NCBI GenBank assembly: GCA_021464415.1 | Contig: JAKCWG010000860.1 | Location: 124,001-188,000 of the forward strand | DNA: 64,000 nucleotides | Source of the DNA: Lonicera japonica | Lineage: Eukaryota > Streptophyta > Magnoliopsida > Dipsacales > Caprifoliaceae | Direction: 5' to 3' | Shown here: positions 11,580 through 21,999 of the stretch, piece after piece | Layout of the letters: each line of letters opens with the position of its first letter | Numbering within the stretch: position 1 is the first letter of the stretch | The notes under the pieces: model-generated | What the model was told of the DNA's origin: nothing | Databases searched by the model: none | What the model saw: the letters and a program-made list of their open reading frames with translations, nothing else | Position numbers and translations under genes: made by a program

Positions 11580-13099
11580 AAAGATCGATTATTCTTTTCA
11601 CTTCACTTTCACATTGTGAAGTGCGGGGATCAAAATGAGACAAGGTGGGAACAAACCATGATAATTTCTATCGTTTTCTTGGAAAATCCTTTTTCTATCT
11701 CCCCGTAAAGAAATCGCCTGTCAAGGGTTCTAAATAGCGGATAATTGTTGGGGATTCATATCCAACATAAATGCCTAATTGTCACTGGGGGCCCATTTTA
11801 TTGCGTTGTGGGGGCGCAATTGGCACATGTACTTCTGAACCAAATATGTGTAAATGTGAAATGTCAGGCTCATATTCAGTTACGAACTAGTAGGTAGAAA
11901 ATGGTTGGTTAGCAGTGGATCTGAAACGAATAAGTAAAGTTGTGTGTAATATTGCATAACCCCAGGCAGATATAGGCAAGTTGGTGCGCATAACAAGTGC
12001 CCTGGCCACCATCAGTAATCTTTTAATGGTGACTTTTGCGAGACCATTTGTGTATGCACATGGGGAACATGATGCTCTACATCAATCCCAATAGATATGC
12101 AATAATAATCAAATATTTTTTATGTAAACTATCCAGTATTGTTAAGCCTTATAAACTTGATAGGATGATCAGGGTGGTGAGCCCTTAAACATATAATTTG
12201 TACTAGGAGTTTTGCAAATATAGCATTTCTTATAGACAATAATGCGACGTGTGACCAGCTTGTCGACGCATCCACCAAAACCAAAAAATACTTGAATGGT
12301 CCGCATTTTGGATGGATAGGTCCACAGATATCTCCTTGTATACTTTGTAAGAATGGAATATTTTCTTTTGTATCTTTAGCATAGGAAGGTCTCGATCCTG
12401 TTTTTGCGAAAGAACATGCTTTGCAAAATGAGTAATGTGCTTTTGATATAGTCAAAGAGGCATAATGGGAGGGTCGTAATGTTTCTGGTACTTCAGAAGG
12501 TAAGTTCTGTTTTTGAACAGTATTATAATCGACAAATTGCATTGTGACGATTTTTTTCCATTTTATTTTTTACTCGAAAGAAAGAATGTCCTTATGAATT
12601 CTTTAAAATATGGATTATCATGTCACGATCAGGATGACCTAAACGGTCATGCCAAAGCCTGTATGAATTAGTATTCCACATTTCATTATTGGTGACAGCA
12701 TATGATTCAATAATCCGAATAGTAGTGATGTAGTCCACTAGATCGACTCATTAGTTTCTCTAAGATGCGTTTTCTTCCACATTCATTAGAGGTAATAGAA
12801 AGGTATTTTATTCCATTCTCACGATGAGTTTCTATATGAAAACCGTTGTCACGAATATATTTGAAACTCAGTAAGGTTCGGATAGCTCTTGGTGCATACA
12901 GAGCGTCTGTAACTTTAAATAATGTGCCGTTAGGCAATACAAATTTGGCATTACATTGCCCTTTTATTACTTTCGATGATCCGATCATTGCAGTCACAAA
13001 GGAATTATGAGCTATTAATTTAACAAATAATTGCATATTCCTTAAAATAGTGTGGGTGGTTCCACTATCAACTAAACATTCAAGTTCTCCTCGAGTCAT
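11580..13099 (-). pseudogene. copia protease-integrase region, broken
   Basis: The protease lies at 13099-12707; its active-site triad reads DSGTTH within LECLVDSGTTHTILRN. The integrase start is at 12542-12129, with a zinc-binding CKAC pair and the first catalytic Asp in GDICGPIHP. The second catalytic position, normally Asp in a DNxGEF context, reads Asn (RLNNTG), so the active site is already lost. Downstream integrase sequence to about 11580 is recognisable only in short pieces in several frames. In a live element these domains process Gag-Pol and insert the cDNA. Confidence 0.8.
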
Positions 13100-13389
13100 T
13101 CATACAATAATGAAATCGAGTATAAAATTCAAACTATGGACAAAAAAAATAAAATCGAACATATCAAATTCATCAGAATAAAGTTCAAAATTTAATTAAT
13201 AAAACCAACGATAATCAATCCAATATCTTGTTCAGAAATATAATTCATCAATTCAATCAATCATAAACTTTAAGACAAAACCATTGTCTAATTAAAAATT
13301 AGGCAATATGCCTGCTCAATTATTTCTGAAAAATAAAGTGAATAAAGTAGATCAGTCAAAATCGAGTGCATTCATTGACTGAGCTGCCA

Positions 13390-14309
13390 CTAAAGTTTGT
13401 GATTGTGAAATTGACATCAGCGTCATTATCTTTTTCATTCATAAAATGAGATTCTTGTTCTTTATACTCTCGATATCTCTTGTAACTCGCTGCTACTTTA
13501 GCGCCTGCATGGCAATTCTTGTACTAGTGCCCATCAACTCTACACCTGTAACATGGCTCATCGCCAACTATTTCCTTTTTGACTAGAGGGTTCTTATGTG
13601 CATTTTTTATTTTCTTTTCCTGACCACTAGGTCCAATAACACCATTTCTTCTCTATACTTTGGAAGAACCTCCATGACCCGCACCACGATTAGCACGTCC
13701 TATTCCATGTTGTGCATTGTTGCCACGTGCGTAGAGATTAGCACGTCAGCACCTTTTGCATTGGGGTTCTTTCCACTGTTCATCTTACCGTAGTTGACCT
13801 TAGGAATTCTCTTTGTCCCGACGGGCCTATCATTGTTATTCAAAAGAACCTCATTATGCATTTTAGCTATTTGCAGTAGGTTGATCAGCTTATTGAATGT
13901 TGTAATTCTTTTGTTATCATACTCGAGCCATACTAGTTCGCTAGTATATGTGTTGAAGTAGGAAAAGTGAAAAGTGTCTTCTGAATCATATCATCTTCTG
14001 TGAGATCCTTTCCACAGAAATTAAGATGTACCTTTAGGCTCAGTATGTCCTTGTTGAAGTCGTTAACCCTTTTATAGTCAAGTAAACGAATTTTATTCCA
14101 CTGAACGATCAATTTTATAAACAAAGTGTCATGAATATTCTCAAAACGTCCCTTAAGGGCATCCCATAATTCTTTAGTTGTCTCAACTGAAGGTACTCCC
14201 AGCGTAGGTTAGGGTCAATATGCTTCCTTAGAAATATTAATGTATTTGCTTTTACCCTGTCAGACGGTCCGTTGTTTGTAGCAAGTGTGGCAGAGTATTC
14301 TTTAACCAC
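13390..14309 (-). pseudogene. copia gag, broken
   Basis: The minus strand shows Gag helices at 14309-14115 and 14124-13933 in two frames (DRVKANTLIFLRKHIDPNLRWEY-type text, then KRVNDFNKDILSLKVHLNFCGKDLTEDDMIQKTL). The region from about 13930 to 13560 is in pieces. A CCHC zinc knuckle CYRCRVDGH is near 13556-13514; a stop at 13524-13526 falls just after its His, before YKNC. After it comes a Lys/Glu-rich tail. Gag would coat element RNA in the particle; this copy is non-functional. Confidence 0.75.
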
Positions 14310-15720
14310 AAAGGCGGTTTTTACATCAAAAATTCACCGATGGTACTCAAGTCTTTCTGAGTCCAAAATATCAAATTCGGGCCGAGTTGGGTCGGCTATC
14401 TTAATAAACAATAGATAAAATATTATACAATTATGAGTGTTAACTATTTTTCAAGAATATGAATTAGATTTCAAAACCAAGATTCGTAATGGTTACATTT
14501 TCGATGCTATATGAAAATACTTTATCATAGTGATTATAATGCGCATGAATTTTCATCATCATAACAACTTTCAATTTTATAACATATTAAATAATTAATA
14601 ATATAAGTAATTAAGAGAAAGACAACTATATAAATAATATTCTAATTTTTTTAACATGCTGATTTACTATAATTATAACAATTATAAATTTAATTAATCT
14701 ATCTAATATATATATATATATATATATGTACAGACAATCAGTAGCATCATCAATTTTATAAAATCCTTACACACACATACATATATATATACACATATAA
14801 TTATGACATATTGACACGGGTATAAGCAAAAATAAATATGCAGAAGAATAATAAGTCACAGAAAGATATACATATATATATATATATATATGTGAACAAT
14901 CATGGCAAGAAGTAAAAGGTTCCAACCATACACATTTATTAAGTATATATATAAATGTATCCTTATATGTGAATTAACAATCCACGTAATATAATATGAA
15001 TTTAAACTAATAATATATATTATTTATATATATATATCAATTGGAAAATTTGCAAAAAAAAATAAAAATAAACTTAAACTAATATTAATACAATCTGGAA
15101 CTTTTTTATATATAATACATCCTTATGAAAACTGATTATATATATAACACATTATTCGGCCCTTTCATATAAAAAATCAAAGAACTTCATTTTATTTTTA
15201 TTTATTTTTTAAAGAGAGAAAGCCCCCTACATTGTATTAGGATAATAAAAACAAAATAGAACTCATATGGTACACGCTTGATTTATAAAATATAAATAAA
15301 CTCAAAGAAAGAAACAAAAATCTGCAAAATGACACGTATTTAAGGTTGTATAAGTAAACTTGATCTACTAAAAAATTTCAAATTTTACTTGTGATTAAGA
15401 ATTCGTTCAAGCCGCCTGTGATTTTTTATGTTTTTGGTGAAAAGCATACTATTATTTAATTAATTGTAAATCAATCGGTGTCAAATTAAATTGAATGAAT
15501 TGGAGCTCTCTTAATTAATTTAATCAAACGAAAGACTTCCATTAATAGACCTCCTATATTAATAATATAAATAGTATAGACCTCCTATTAGCTTATCGTC
15601 AAAGAGAAGCAAACATGTGTACCTTGAAATTTGGGCAGCGAGAGAGATGGTGATCGGTGGCGGCAAGATTTTTTTATTTTTTTTAAGGTTAGAATTATTT
15701 GCTCTGAGCGTGTTGATAAC
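14310..15720 (-). other. AT-rich 5' leader region of the copia element
   Basis: Lies between gag and the 5' LTR. It is dominated by AT runs and simple TA repeats (about 14708-14727, 14871-14891, 15023-15039). No ORF is supported. It probably includes later small insertions, because it is longer than a usual copia leader, but no boundaries were found. Confidence 0.5.
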
Positions 15721-15902
15721 GTATTGTGAGAATAAGTCTATTCAATCTTTCATTAGATGAACATTTTAAATATGGTATAAATATAATAATAAATAAGGTT
15801 AACAAGAAAACCTAATATGGCCTATAATGCATAATTTACAATAAAATTCCTAATACATATTATATCTATATGATAGCACAATACGTGTAATTTTCTTCAA
15901 TA
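15721..15902 (-). repeat. 5' LTR of the degenerate copia element
   Basis: Direct repeat of 8718-8900 with many substitutions (for example TCATTAGATGAACATTTTAAAT against TCATTAGATGAGCCCTTTAAAT read in pieces). The inner edge carries the candidate primer-binding region at about 15700-15720. Confidence 0.75.
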
Positions 15903-16740
15903 ACTAATATTTTATATACCGGAGTATATTTGTAATTTATATCCATTTACTTATAACTACTTCATTATTAAGAATAATAATTACTTCACTGGTCTACTTC
16001 TTCCATCTCATTTGAAATTATATATTATTTTCAAAAATTGCACAGCTTGTATGAAAAAAAATATATATATAAACTATTATACAATAAATAAATAAAATTT
16101 TAATATTATAAATTTTTAACTTTACACTAACCTAAGATAATCCAAAATTTGGCTGCGCGCTGAGATAAGGCGTTTCACATGCATGAATTTGACCCGTAAA
16201 TGTGAATAGAATGGCAGAATTGCCACGATTATTAGTAAACAACTATTTCAAAACAAACGAAATAAAATAATAAGAAAGTGAAATTATTGGAAGATATTGG
16301 TGTGGGCAGCTGCACCAAGAATTTTTTTTTGATGGAAATAAAATTAGATAGGATTATGGGGTTTTAATAATAAAACGATATATGTTTATTTTTATTTATT
16401 TAAATTAAATGAAAAAATCAAAAAAAATTAATTTTAAATAATACTAAATATGTGTTATTTTATCATAAAAAATTTCATGACCTTATTCAATTTTATCCCG
16501 TCAAAAATGAACTCCTGCACCGAGAATTCGAATTTTAAGTTGTCTTTAGACTGACAAAATAAACCAGCTGATTTGACTTTTCAAATTTCACATTATTTAT
16601 TTATTTACTTGCGTACCGTCTCACAAATAAGATTTTTATTGCACGTGGGATTTTATTTCTATCTAATTTCTTGATTTTTCTGCCTTCAAAAAAACATATA
16701 CTACTAGCACGTATCTTACCCCTATATATATATATAATTA
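15903..16740. other. AT-rich stretch with a possible MITE
   Basis: Mostly unremarkable AT-rich DNA. Between about 16310 and 16532 the ends are roughly inverted: GCACCAAGAATTTTTTTTGATGG on the left, cited in part, and its imperfect complement around CGTCAAAAATGAACTCCTGCAC on the right. This suggests a decayed MITE of about 220 bp, without a clear TSD. No gene is seen. Confidence 0.3.
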
Positions 16741-16742
16741 TT

Positions 16743-17037
16743 AAAAACATATATTAGTATAAAGCAACAATTTTTGTTCCAGTTCTCTTGCTAATCAAGA
16801 ACACCATCAATACAAATTTGCATCATATTTGTTTATGCAATATTCTTATATAGAATTATATTACACATGCTTTTAGGAGAAAAAAAAATTAAATGACTAC
16901 TTTTTTTGATTATGGTAAGATATTTTTATTGCAATATTTTGTATGTATGATGCAAAATCCAATTATCTCAAGTATACCACAATAGGTATTACTACATAAA
17001 GATTATGTTTAACTATAACAAAAACATACACGTGGCG
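16743..17037 (-). repeat. dispersed repeat, inverted copy of 1925-2137
   Basis: The reverse complement aligns with 1925-2137. It has about 90 additional bases near 16840-16925. Its right edge, at GTGGCG, coincides with the left edge of the TIR element that follows. Confidence 0.6.
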
Positions 17038-17267
17038 TGAGTACTGAAGTTTCCGAAAATTGAGCTTTAAATACCATTTTACATCATTCCGTGAGTCAAT
17101 TAATGTTGACTGTTAACTCTCTCTAATTTTACGTTGAAGTATCGAAATTGCCCTCAATAATTAACAAACACTTTTAGGAATAATTTCTCTCCCAAATCAA
17201 GATCAAAAAGAAATGTAGAGAGAGAAAGAAGAACCCTCCCACAGTCCCACATTCCCCCACCACCGCA

Positions 17268-19219
17268 ATGCACAATCGGCCAACCCTTACTTCCAGTTTC
17301 TCTCTCACTTCCACTTCAGCTTCTTCTTTCCCACTTCCACTTCATTTCTCTAATTTCTCTCTTATCTCTCCAAAGAAAACCAATTTGCAAACATTTTTGT
17401 TAACCTTAAAATCAATTAATCTTATTTTGATAATTACGTACAATAAGTTAATAAAGTGTTATTTAACTCGGTTGTTCCAATGATGACAGCCATTTTAACC
17501 GATATATCTTTCGACCAAGTGTAACTTCAAACCGAAGCAAATCTCACACGAGCTTTACAAACGTCTCTACTCACAAGAAATGAACTCAAGTGATATACAT
17601 GTGCTATACAAAGCCAAGAAAAGATCTAGATCATCAAAAAAGTGAAGATATGCACAAGAATAATCTCCACATGTTCTACAAGTTATCAAAATCAAGAAAG
17701 GATCAAGAACATCAAACAAGTAAAGATATGCACAAGAAAATCAAGCATCACGAAGACTCGAATTATTATTAAATAGAGTGAGTTCTTAGATTTTATGTAA
17801 AGATACTTTATTGATCAAATCCCTATAACTCAAACATATTCTTGCATCTTTTAAAGATTGATTCAAACTTGCTTGAAATTGAATTTATTTGAAAAACATC
17901 ATTTTACAAAAACCGAGTTTCAAAATAAATTCATATTAATTTTAAATGATCATATTTTAAGTTCTGATAAAAATACGTATCTTAGAAACATATCTTTGAA
18001 GTTCAAAAATCATTAGAATTTTATTTGGAACAAAATTGTTAAATTGCAAAAATATTTTTATTTTACATTTAAAATTCGCTCAATTTTTGCCCAGTTTTAA
18101 TCTAACAGTAAGATGGAGGCCTTCCCGAACTCCGATCATTTTGAAAGTTTTACAGTAGTTAGACAACATCTCCTGATTTTGACTAAAATTTGAGCATGAT
18201 CTAACGGTCAAATTAGGAGAAATTAACAAAACAAATTTGAATGTTTTTGTCAAAACTAGTTGTTGGAAAATTTGAAAATGTATACCTTGGAGCCAAAACA
18301 TCTCTTAATCATCCCCAACGGCCATATGGTTTTGTAAGCTACAAATATGAGGTCCTAGACATGTTTTAACACACCTTGAATCATTCTAATACTCTATTAT
18401 TCATATATTCAAATATACAAAGATTCAAGAACACATTTTGATCAATCTTTCATTCTTTGAGCTTATATTCATTGATCAATATTGATATTTCTTAGTACGA
18501 GCTTCATTTGTATTTTGTTATACACAAGAGAGATATTGTACATTGGTGTTAGCCACCAAAACTTATTCAAATCATATTTGTGAGAGGTGTATCTCATAGA
18601 ATAGCAAGAGGAATTTCTTGTGAGAGTATTGATGGTGTTTCAATACTTGTAAGAGTGTGTGAGAAGAATACACTTGTAGAGGTTTGATCTTCACCCGGAA
18701 GAAAATCGGTTATAGTGGAAATTCTCGGAGAACTAACCGAGCGCGGAGTAGGGGAACAAGCCGAACCGTGTGGACAAAAAATTTTCGACTTCGATCGGTT
18801 CAATCTTTCTATCTCTTCCTCTATTATATTGTGCTATTTATTCATTGTGTTTGGAATTAACTTTGTTCTTGATTGCTTGATAAATATAGACATCAAATCT
18901 TTTTAAATCATTTTTAAAAATCCGATTAAGTTTTAAAAACCCTATTCACTTCCCCTCTAGGGTATTTTCCGACCTACAATTTTCAAAACCCTCAATTTCA
19001 AGGTATATTGTTATAATCAAATTGAAACCCGACAACAAATTAACCCCACAAAGAAGAAGAGGAAGCCTGGTCCAAGCTTTCTAGATCAAATTTAAGATAA
19101 ATGCTCTCTTAAAACCACTTCACAGAAAGAGAAATTCCCTTGGCAAGAATAAAAAGAAGATAATATAGAACCAATTCAAGATGAAGAGAAGTACCAACAA
19201 GAAAAAAAAAAAAAGAATA
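17268..19219 (+). pseudogene. captured CRM-domain (CFM-like) gene fragment
   Basis: The ATG at 17268 opens a Ser/Thr/Pro/Leu-rich start without acidic residues (TSSFSLTSTSASSFPLPLHF), typical of a chloroplast transit peptide. The frame is interrupted at 17398 by a solo LTR. After the LTR, from about 19005, another frame gives a basic patch KKKRKPGPSFLDQI, then a stop, then DKCSLKTTS and EKFPWQE. That motif order (KPxPSFxxQI, DKWSLK, EKFPWQ) matches, from memory of the family, the N-terminal part of plant CRM-domain proteins of the CFM2/CFM3 type. Those proteins promote group II intron splicing in plastids. Here Trp of DKWSLK is Cys, at least one frameshift and two stops occur, and no CRM domain follows. 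It is a dead fragment; the family call is moderate. Confidence 0.45.
17398..18978 (+). mobile_element. solo LTR of the SIRE-like copia family (copy 2)
   Basis: 1581 bp, starting TGTTAACC and ending CGACCTACA, flanked by perfect ATTTT duplications (17393-17397 and 18979-18983). It aligns nearly end to end with copy 1 at 6720-8296 with scattered substitutions and small indels. It sits inside the coding fragment of the TIR element, so it arrived after the gene fragment was captured or while it was still a gene. Confidence 0.85.
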
Positions 19220-19937
19220 CTGCCGGCCGCTGCTTGAGTTGTCTTCCACGCTGTTGAAATTGCTTGTCTTTACTGGTAATAGAGGTTTATGAGTAATTAC
19301 AGGTAGATTTTAGGTTTTGTGTCTTGGTGCACGTGACGCCGCGAATGGTGGCGGCATCGATGGCATGTGGAAGACAAAAGGCGGCAGTGGCGGTGAGGCG
19401 GGGCCAGAGATAATGGACAAAAGGTGGTTGGGATTTGGTGGAGGAGGTTATCAAAATTATTTTGTAATATGTTTTTTCTAAAGAATTGTCTATTCTGTTA
19501 TTTTTTTGCCTTCCATTTCCATGCTTGTTTCTTCAAAGCAGCCCAAATGCGGATTCCTTCTACTTTCAAGTTTTATAGCAGAAGAAAATAACATTGAAAG
19601 GAGTGTAACTCGTTTTAAAATGCACTAGGCCTTGAAATTGCAGCAAGGAAATGTAATTATTCTTCATTCTTTTATTTTCCTCCTTATGCCAATTCATGCC
19701 CAGGTGAAATTTGATGAAAATAAATAAATTTTCAAGGTAGAAAAATTGAAATGAGAATTAGAATTGAAATTCTGATATTAAACAAGGGAATTTTTGTCAC
19801 AAAATTTTTGAGTTAACAGTCAATCATGTTTGACTCGCGAAATGATGTAAAATGGTACTCAAAGCTCAATTTTCGGAAACTTCAGTACTCAAAGCTCAAT
19901 TATGACAAAACTTTGGTACCCAAAACCCAAATGACCC

Positions 19938-20004
19938 TTACGAATATTGTAACACCTGTTTGAAGGAGTAAACATTTTACGAATATTGTAATACCTGTTT
20001 GAAG
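19938..20004. repeat. two-copy 28-bp direct repeat
   Basis: TTACGAATATTGTAA...CCTGTTTGAAG occurs at 19938-19965 and 19977-20004 with one mismatch. It lies immediately outside the right arm of the TIR element. It may be a local duplication linked to that insertion; no function is evident. Confidence 0.7.
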
Positions 20005-20411
20005 ATTATATATGTCCAATGCCATGATTGTTATCCATTATATGGAACACTGTTAATCATGACTAAAAATATAATATATTAAGTTTGAAATTTAAATAAT
20101 TACATTATATGTGCATTTACCTATTCTAAACATTTACCTCTTAAAAAACAAAAAACAAAAAAAATTTTCAAATTCTCCGATTAATCAATTGTTAATATTA
20201 CATAAATAAACTTCTCCATATAGAATAAGCCATATAAAACATTATCATAATAATCAATCAATATGAAGTACTAAAATTAAAAAAATGTACTACATATGAA
20301 TTTATAATTAAAAAATAAAAAAAAGAACATATCAAATATATAAAATAATAACAAGATTTCTACCAAAATTTTCCATAACACAAAAGCAAAAACTCGCTAG
20401 CAATATTTTGC

Positions 20412-20792
20412 TCAAATATTACTCCACCCAAGGTTGTTCCTCTTAATCCACCCCATTGCCACGTTTAGTGTCATGGTCGTCACCTCATTTATTTCATCAC
20501 TTCTATCTACACTCTCGCCTATACTCTCAGATTCATCATCAGCGTTATCATCTACGTCATCATATATGTTGCCATCATGGATCTCTTGTCCAATGTGGTA
20601 TAAATCATTCACGACCCCAATAGGTGGAATATTTGGTTGAACAAAATCTAATAATGGCGGCGACGGTGGTGGTGAGATTTGTTCATTCATCTTTTGGCAT
20701 TTGTTCGGTTCTAGAATGGCAATCAAAGAATTCAATCTCTTAATAGGGTTACCATTTATGTGAGACATAATTGTTAAGCCTTTTGCTTTCAA
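20412..20792 (-). CDS. hypothetical 126-codon ORF, acidic
   Basis: The only longer open frame between 20 and 29 kb. The product has a Pro-rich stretch (ISPPPSPPLL), then a strongly acidic segment (IYDDVDDNADDESESIGESVDRSDE). It has no signal peptide, membrane segment or motif I recognise. Its C-terminal part resembles a linker rather than a folded domain. It could be an exon of a degraded gene or chance. No promoter or neighbouring exon was identified. Confidence 0.2.
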   Translation of the reverse strand: MKAKGLTIMSHINGNPIKRLNSLIAILEPNKCQKMNEQISPPPSPPLLDFVQPNIPPIGVVNDLYHIGQEIHDGNIYDDVDDNADDESESIGESVDRSDEINEVTTMTLNVAMGWIKRNNLGWSNI

Positions 20793-20959
20793 TACTTAAC
20801 TTTAGAGGGAATTAATGGATCCTACAAGTTTATTCCGTTATTTGCATATGCTTTTAACATCATTATGCCCATTTAAATGGGTTAATGAGAGTCCCAATGG
20901 TCACTATGGTTAATCTTCTGATAGGATGAGACATTAATAAGGAGTCATTATGTTTCACG

Positions 20960-21268
20960 GATTTGAGGATTTGGGAAAGGAAAGTCTTTCCTTTTCTTTG
21001 TTTGGTAAGCATAAATTCCGGAAACACTTTCCTGATAGAGGGAAAAGTAGGAGGTAAAACTATTCCTCTCAAAAGACATGGGATTGATTTTTCCATGTGA
21101 TTTTCAAGCATATATTACAAAAATTTTGGACAACAGTACCCTTAACTACATACTTTCCATGTTTACTAAACACAAGAAATGAAATTTGACGGGAAATTTA
21201 GTTTCACACCTCCATGAGAAAGATAAGGGAATTGATCTCCTTTCCGGGAACCAAATGAGGCCTTAGAG
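20960..21268. mobile_element. possible MITE remnant
   Basis: The right edge GGGAACCAAATGAGGCCTTA resembles the GGCCTCATTTGGTTCC-type ends of Tourist/PIF-like MITEs and resembles the right end of the MITE at 53721-54355. The left edge near 20985 (TTCTTTGTTTGGTAAGC) is only loosely complementary. Internal text is fatty-acid-like in no frame and non-coding. Boundaries are approximate. Confidence 0.3.
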
Positions 21269-21691
21269 TTACATTTAATGGTGAAATACCAATTTTATTT
21301 TATTTATTTTTATTTTTTTACATGTTTGTTAATTTTTTCAAATCAATTCACCTATTTGTAATGCCACTTTACGTAGAAAAATATATATAAGTCACCATTG
21401 AAGACCTCTTAGCCGTTAATCAATACATATATTTTGGATGTTTATATTGTAATATTCATGAAGTTATTTATCTTTTTTTTAAACGGTTTATCTGTTAGAC
21501 AGTAAAAAAAATCGTGTTTACTATTACTAACTGAAACTAGGGGCAATTGGGCATGATGGCTCATTCTAATAATAATATAATTATAAAGGACACTTATAAA
21601 TTAGCCGTGTAAATTAAGGACGCTGTACAAAAAAGACAATAATACCCATTCCTTATAACATCTCACGTCTTATTATCTTATTAAGACACTA

Positions 21692-21996
21692 ACAACAACC
21701 AGAAGGTGCTAAATGAATTTAGCACCACTTGTCAACACACATGACAACAACCAGAAGGTGTTAAATGCATTTAGTACCATCGGACAACAACTAGCACCAC
21801 CTAGACAACAATCAGAAGGTGCTAAATGCATTTTGCACCACCTAGACAACAACTAGCACCACTTAAACAACATCCAGAAGGTGCTAAATACATTTAGCAC
21901 CACCTGAACAATAGTCAGAAGGTGCTAAGTGTATTAAACACCACTTGTCAACGCACATAACAACAACCAAAATGTGCTAAAATGATTTTAGCACCA
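21692..21996. repeat. array of six 22-bp palindromes
   Basis: Six units of about 50-60 bp each carry GGTGCTAAATG followed by its reverse complement CATTTAGCACC, with variations: 21705-21726, 21757-21778, 21818-21839, 21880-21901, 21921-21942 and a slightly longer one at 21971-21994. Between them are ACAACAACCAGAA and CTAGCACCACCTAGACAAC links. Each unit can form an 8-11 bp hairpin on either strand. No ORF spans the array. The order resembles a minisatellite made of dyads. Confidence 0.85.
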
Positions 21997-21999
21997 TTA

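Larger units (their letters stand above)
8718..15902 (-). mobile_element. degenerate Ty1/copia element, minus strand
   Basis: About 7.2 kb. Direct repeats of about 180 bp form the LTRs (8718-8900 and 15721-15902). Both contain CATTAGATGA, GGTTAACAAGAAA and ATACGTGTAATTT. Between them, on the minus strand, come gag, protease, integrase, reverse transcriptase and RNase H, the order that defines copia. At the inner edge of the left (3') LTR the minus strand reads AAGGGGG just before TGTTGAAGG, a polypurine tract. Inside the right (5') LTR it reads CGTTATCAACACGCTCAGAG, a candidate primer-binding region. No convincing TSD was found. Many stops and frameshifts and clear LTR divergence show an old, dead copy. 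Confidence 0.85.
17039..19890 (+). mobile_element. TIR element carrying a gene fragment (Pack-MULE-like)
   Basis: The left arm 17039-17119 (GAGTACTGAAGTTTCCG onward to GACTGTTAACTC) is the imperfect reverse complement of 19810-19890, about 81 bp each. The right side seems to continue to about 19938 (GTCATTTGGGTTTTGGGTAC on the minus strand), so the left end looks truncated. Inside are a 5' UTR-like CT/GA-rich leader, an N-terminal coding fragment with a plastid-transit-like start, and a GC-rich block at 19240-19450. A solo LTR was inserted later. Long TIRs around a host gene piece are the signature of a Pack-MULE. A 9-bp TSD was not found because the left end is disturbed. Confidence 0.5.

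Noticed and set aside
21692..21996. CRISPR-like array of palindromic repeats
   Set aside because: Units are palindromes with related, not unique, spacers, there are no cas genes, and the genome is a plant. It is a minisatellite.
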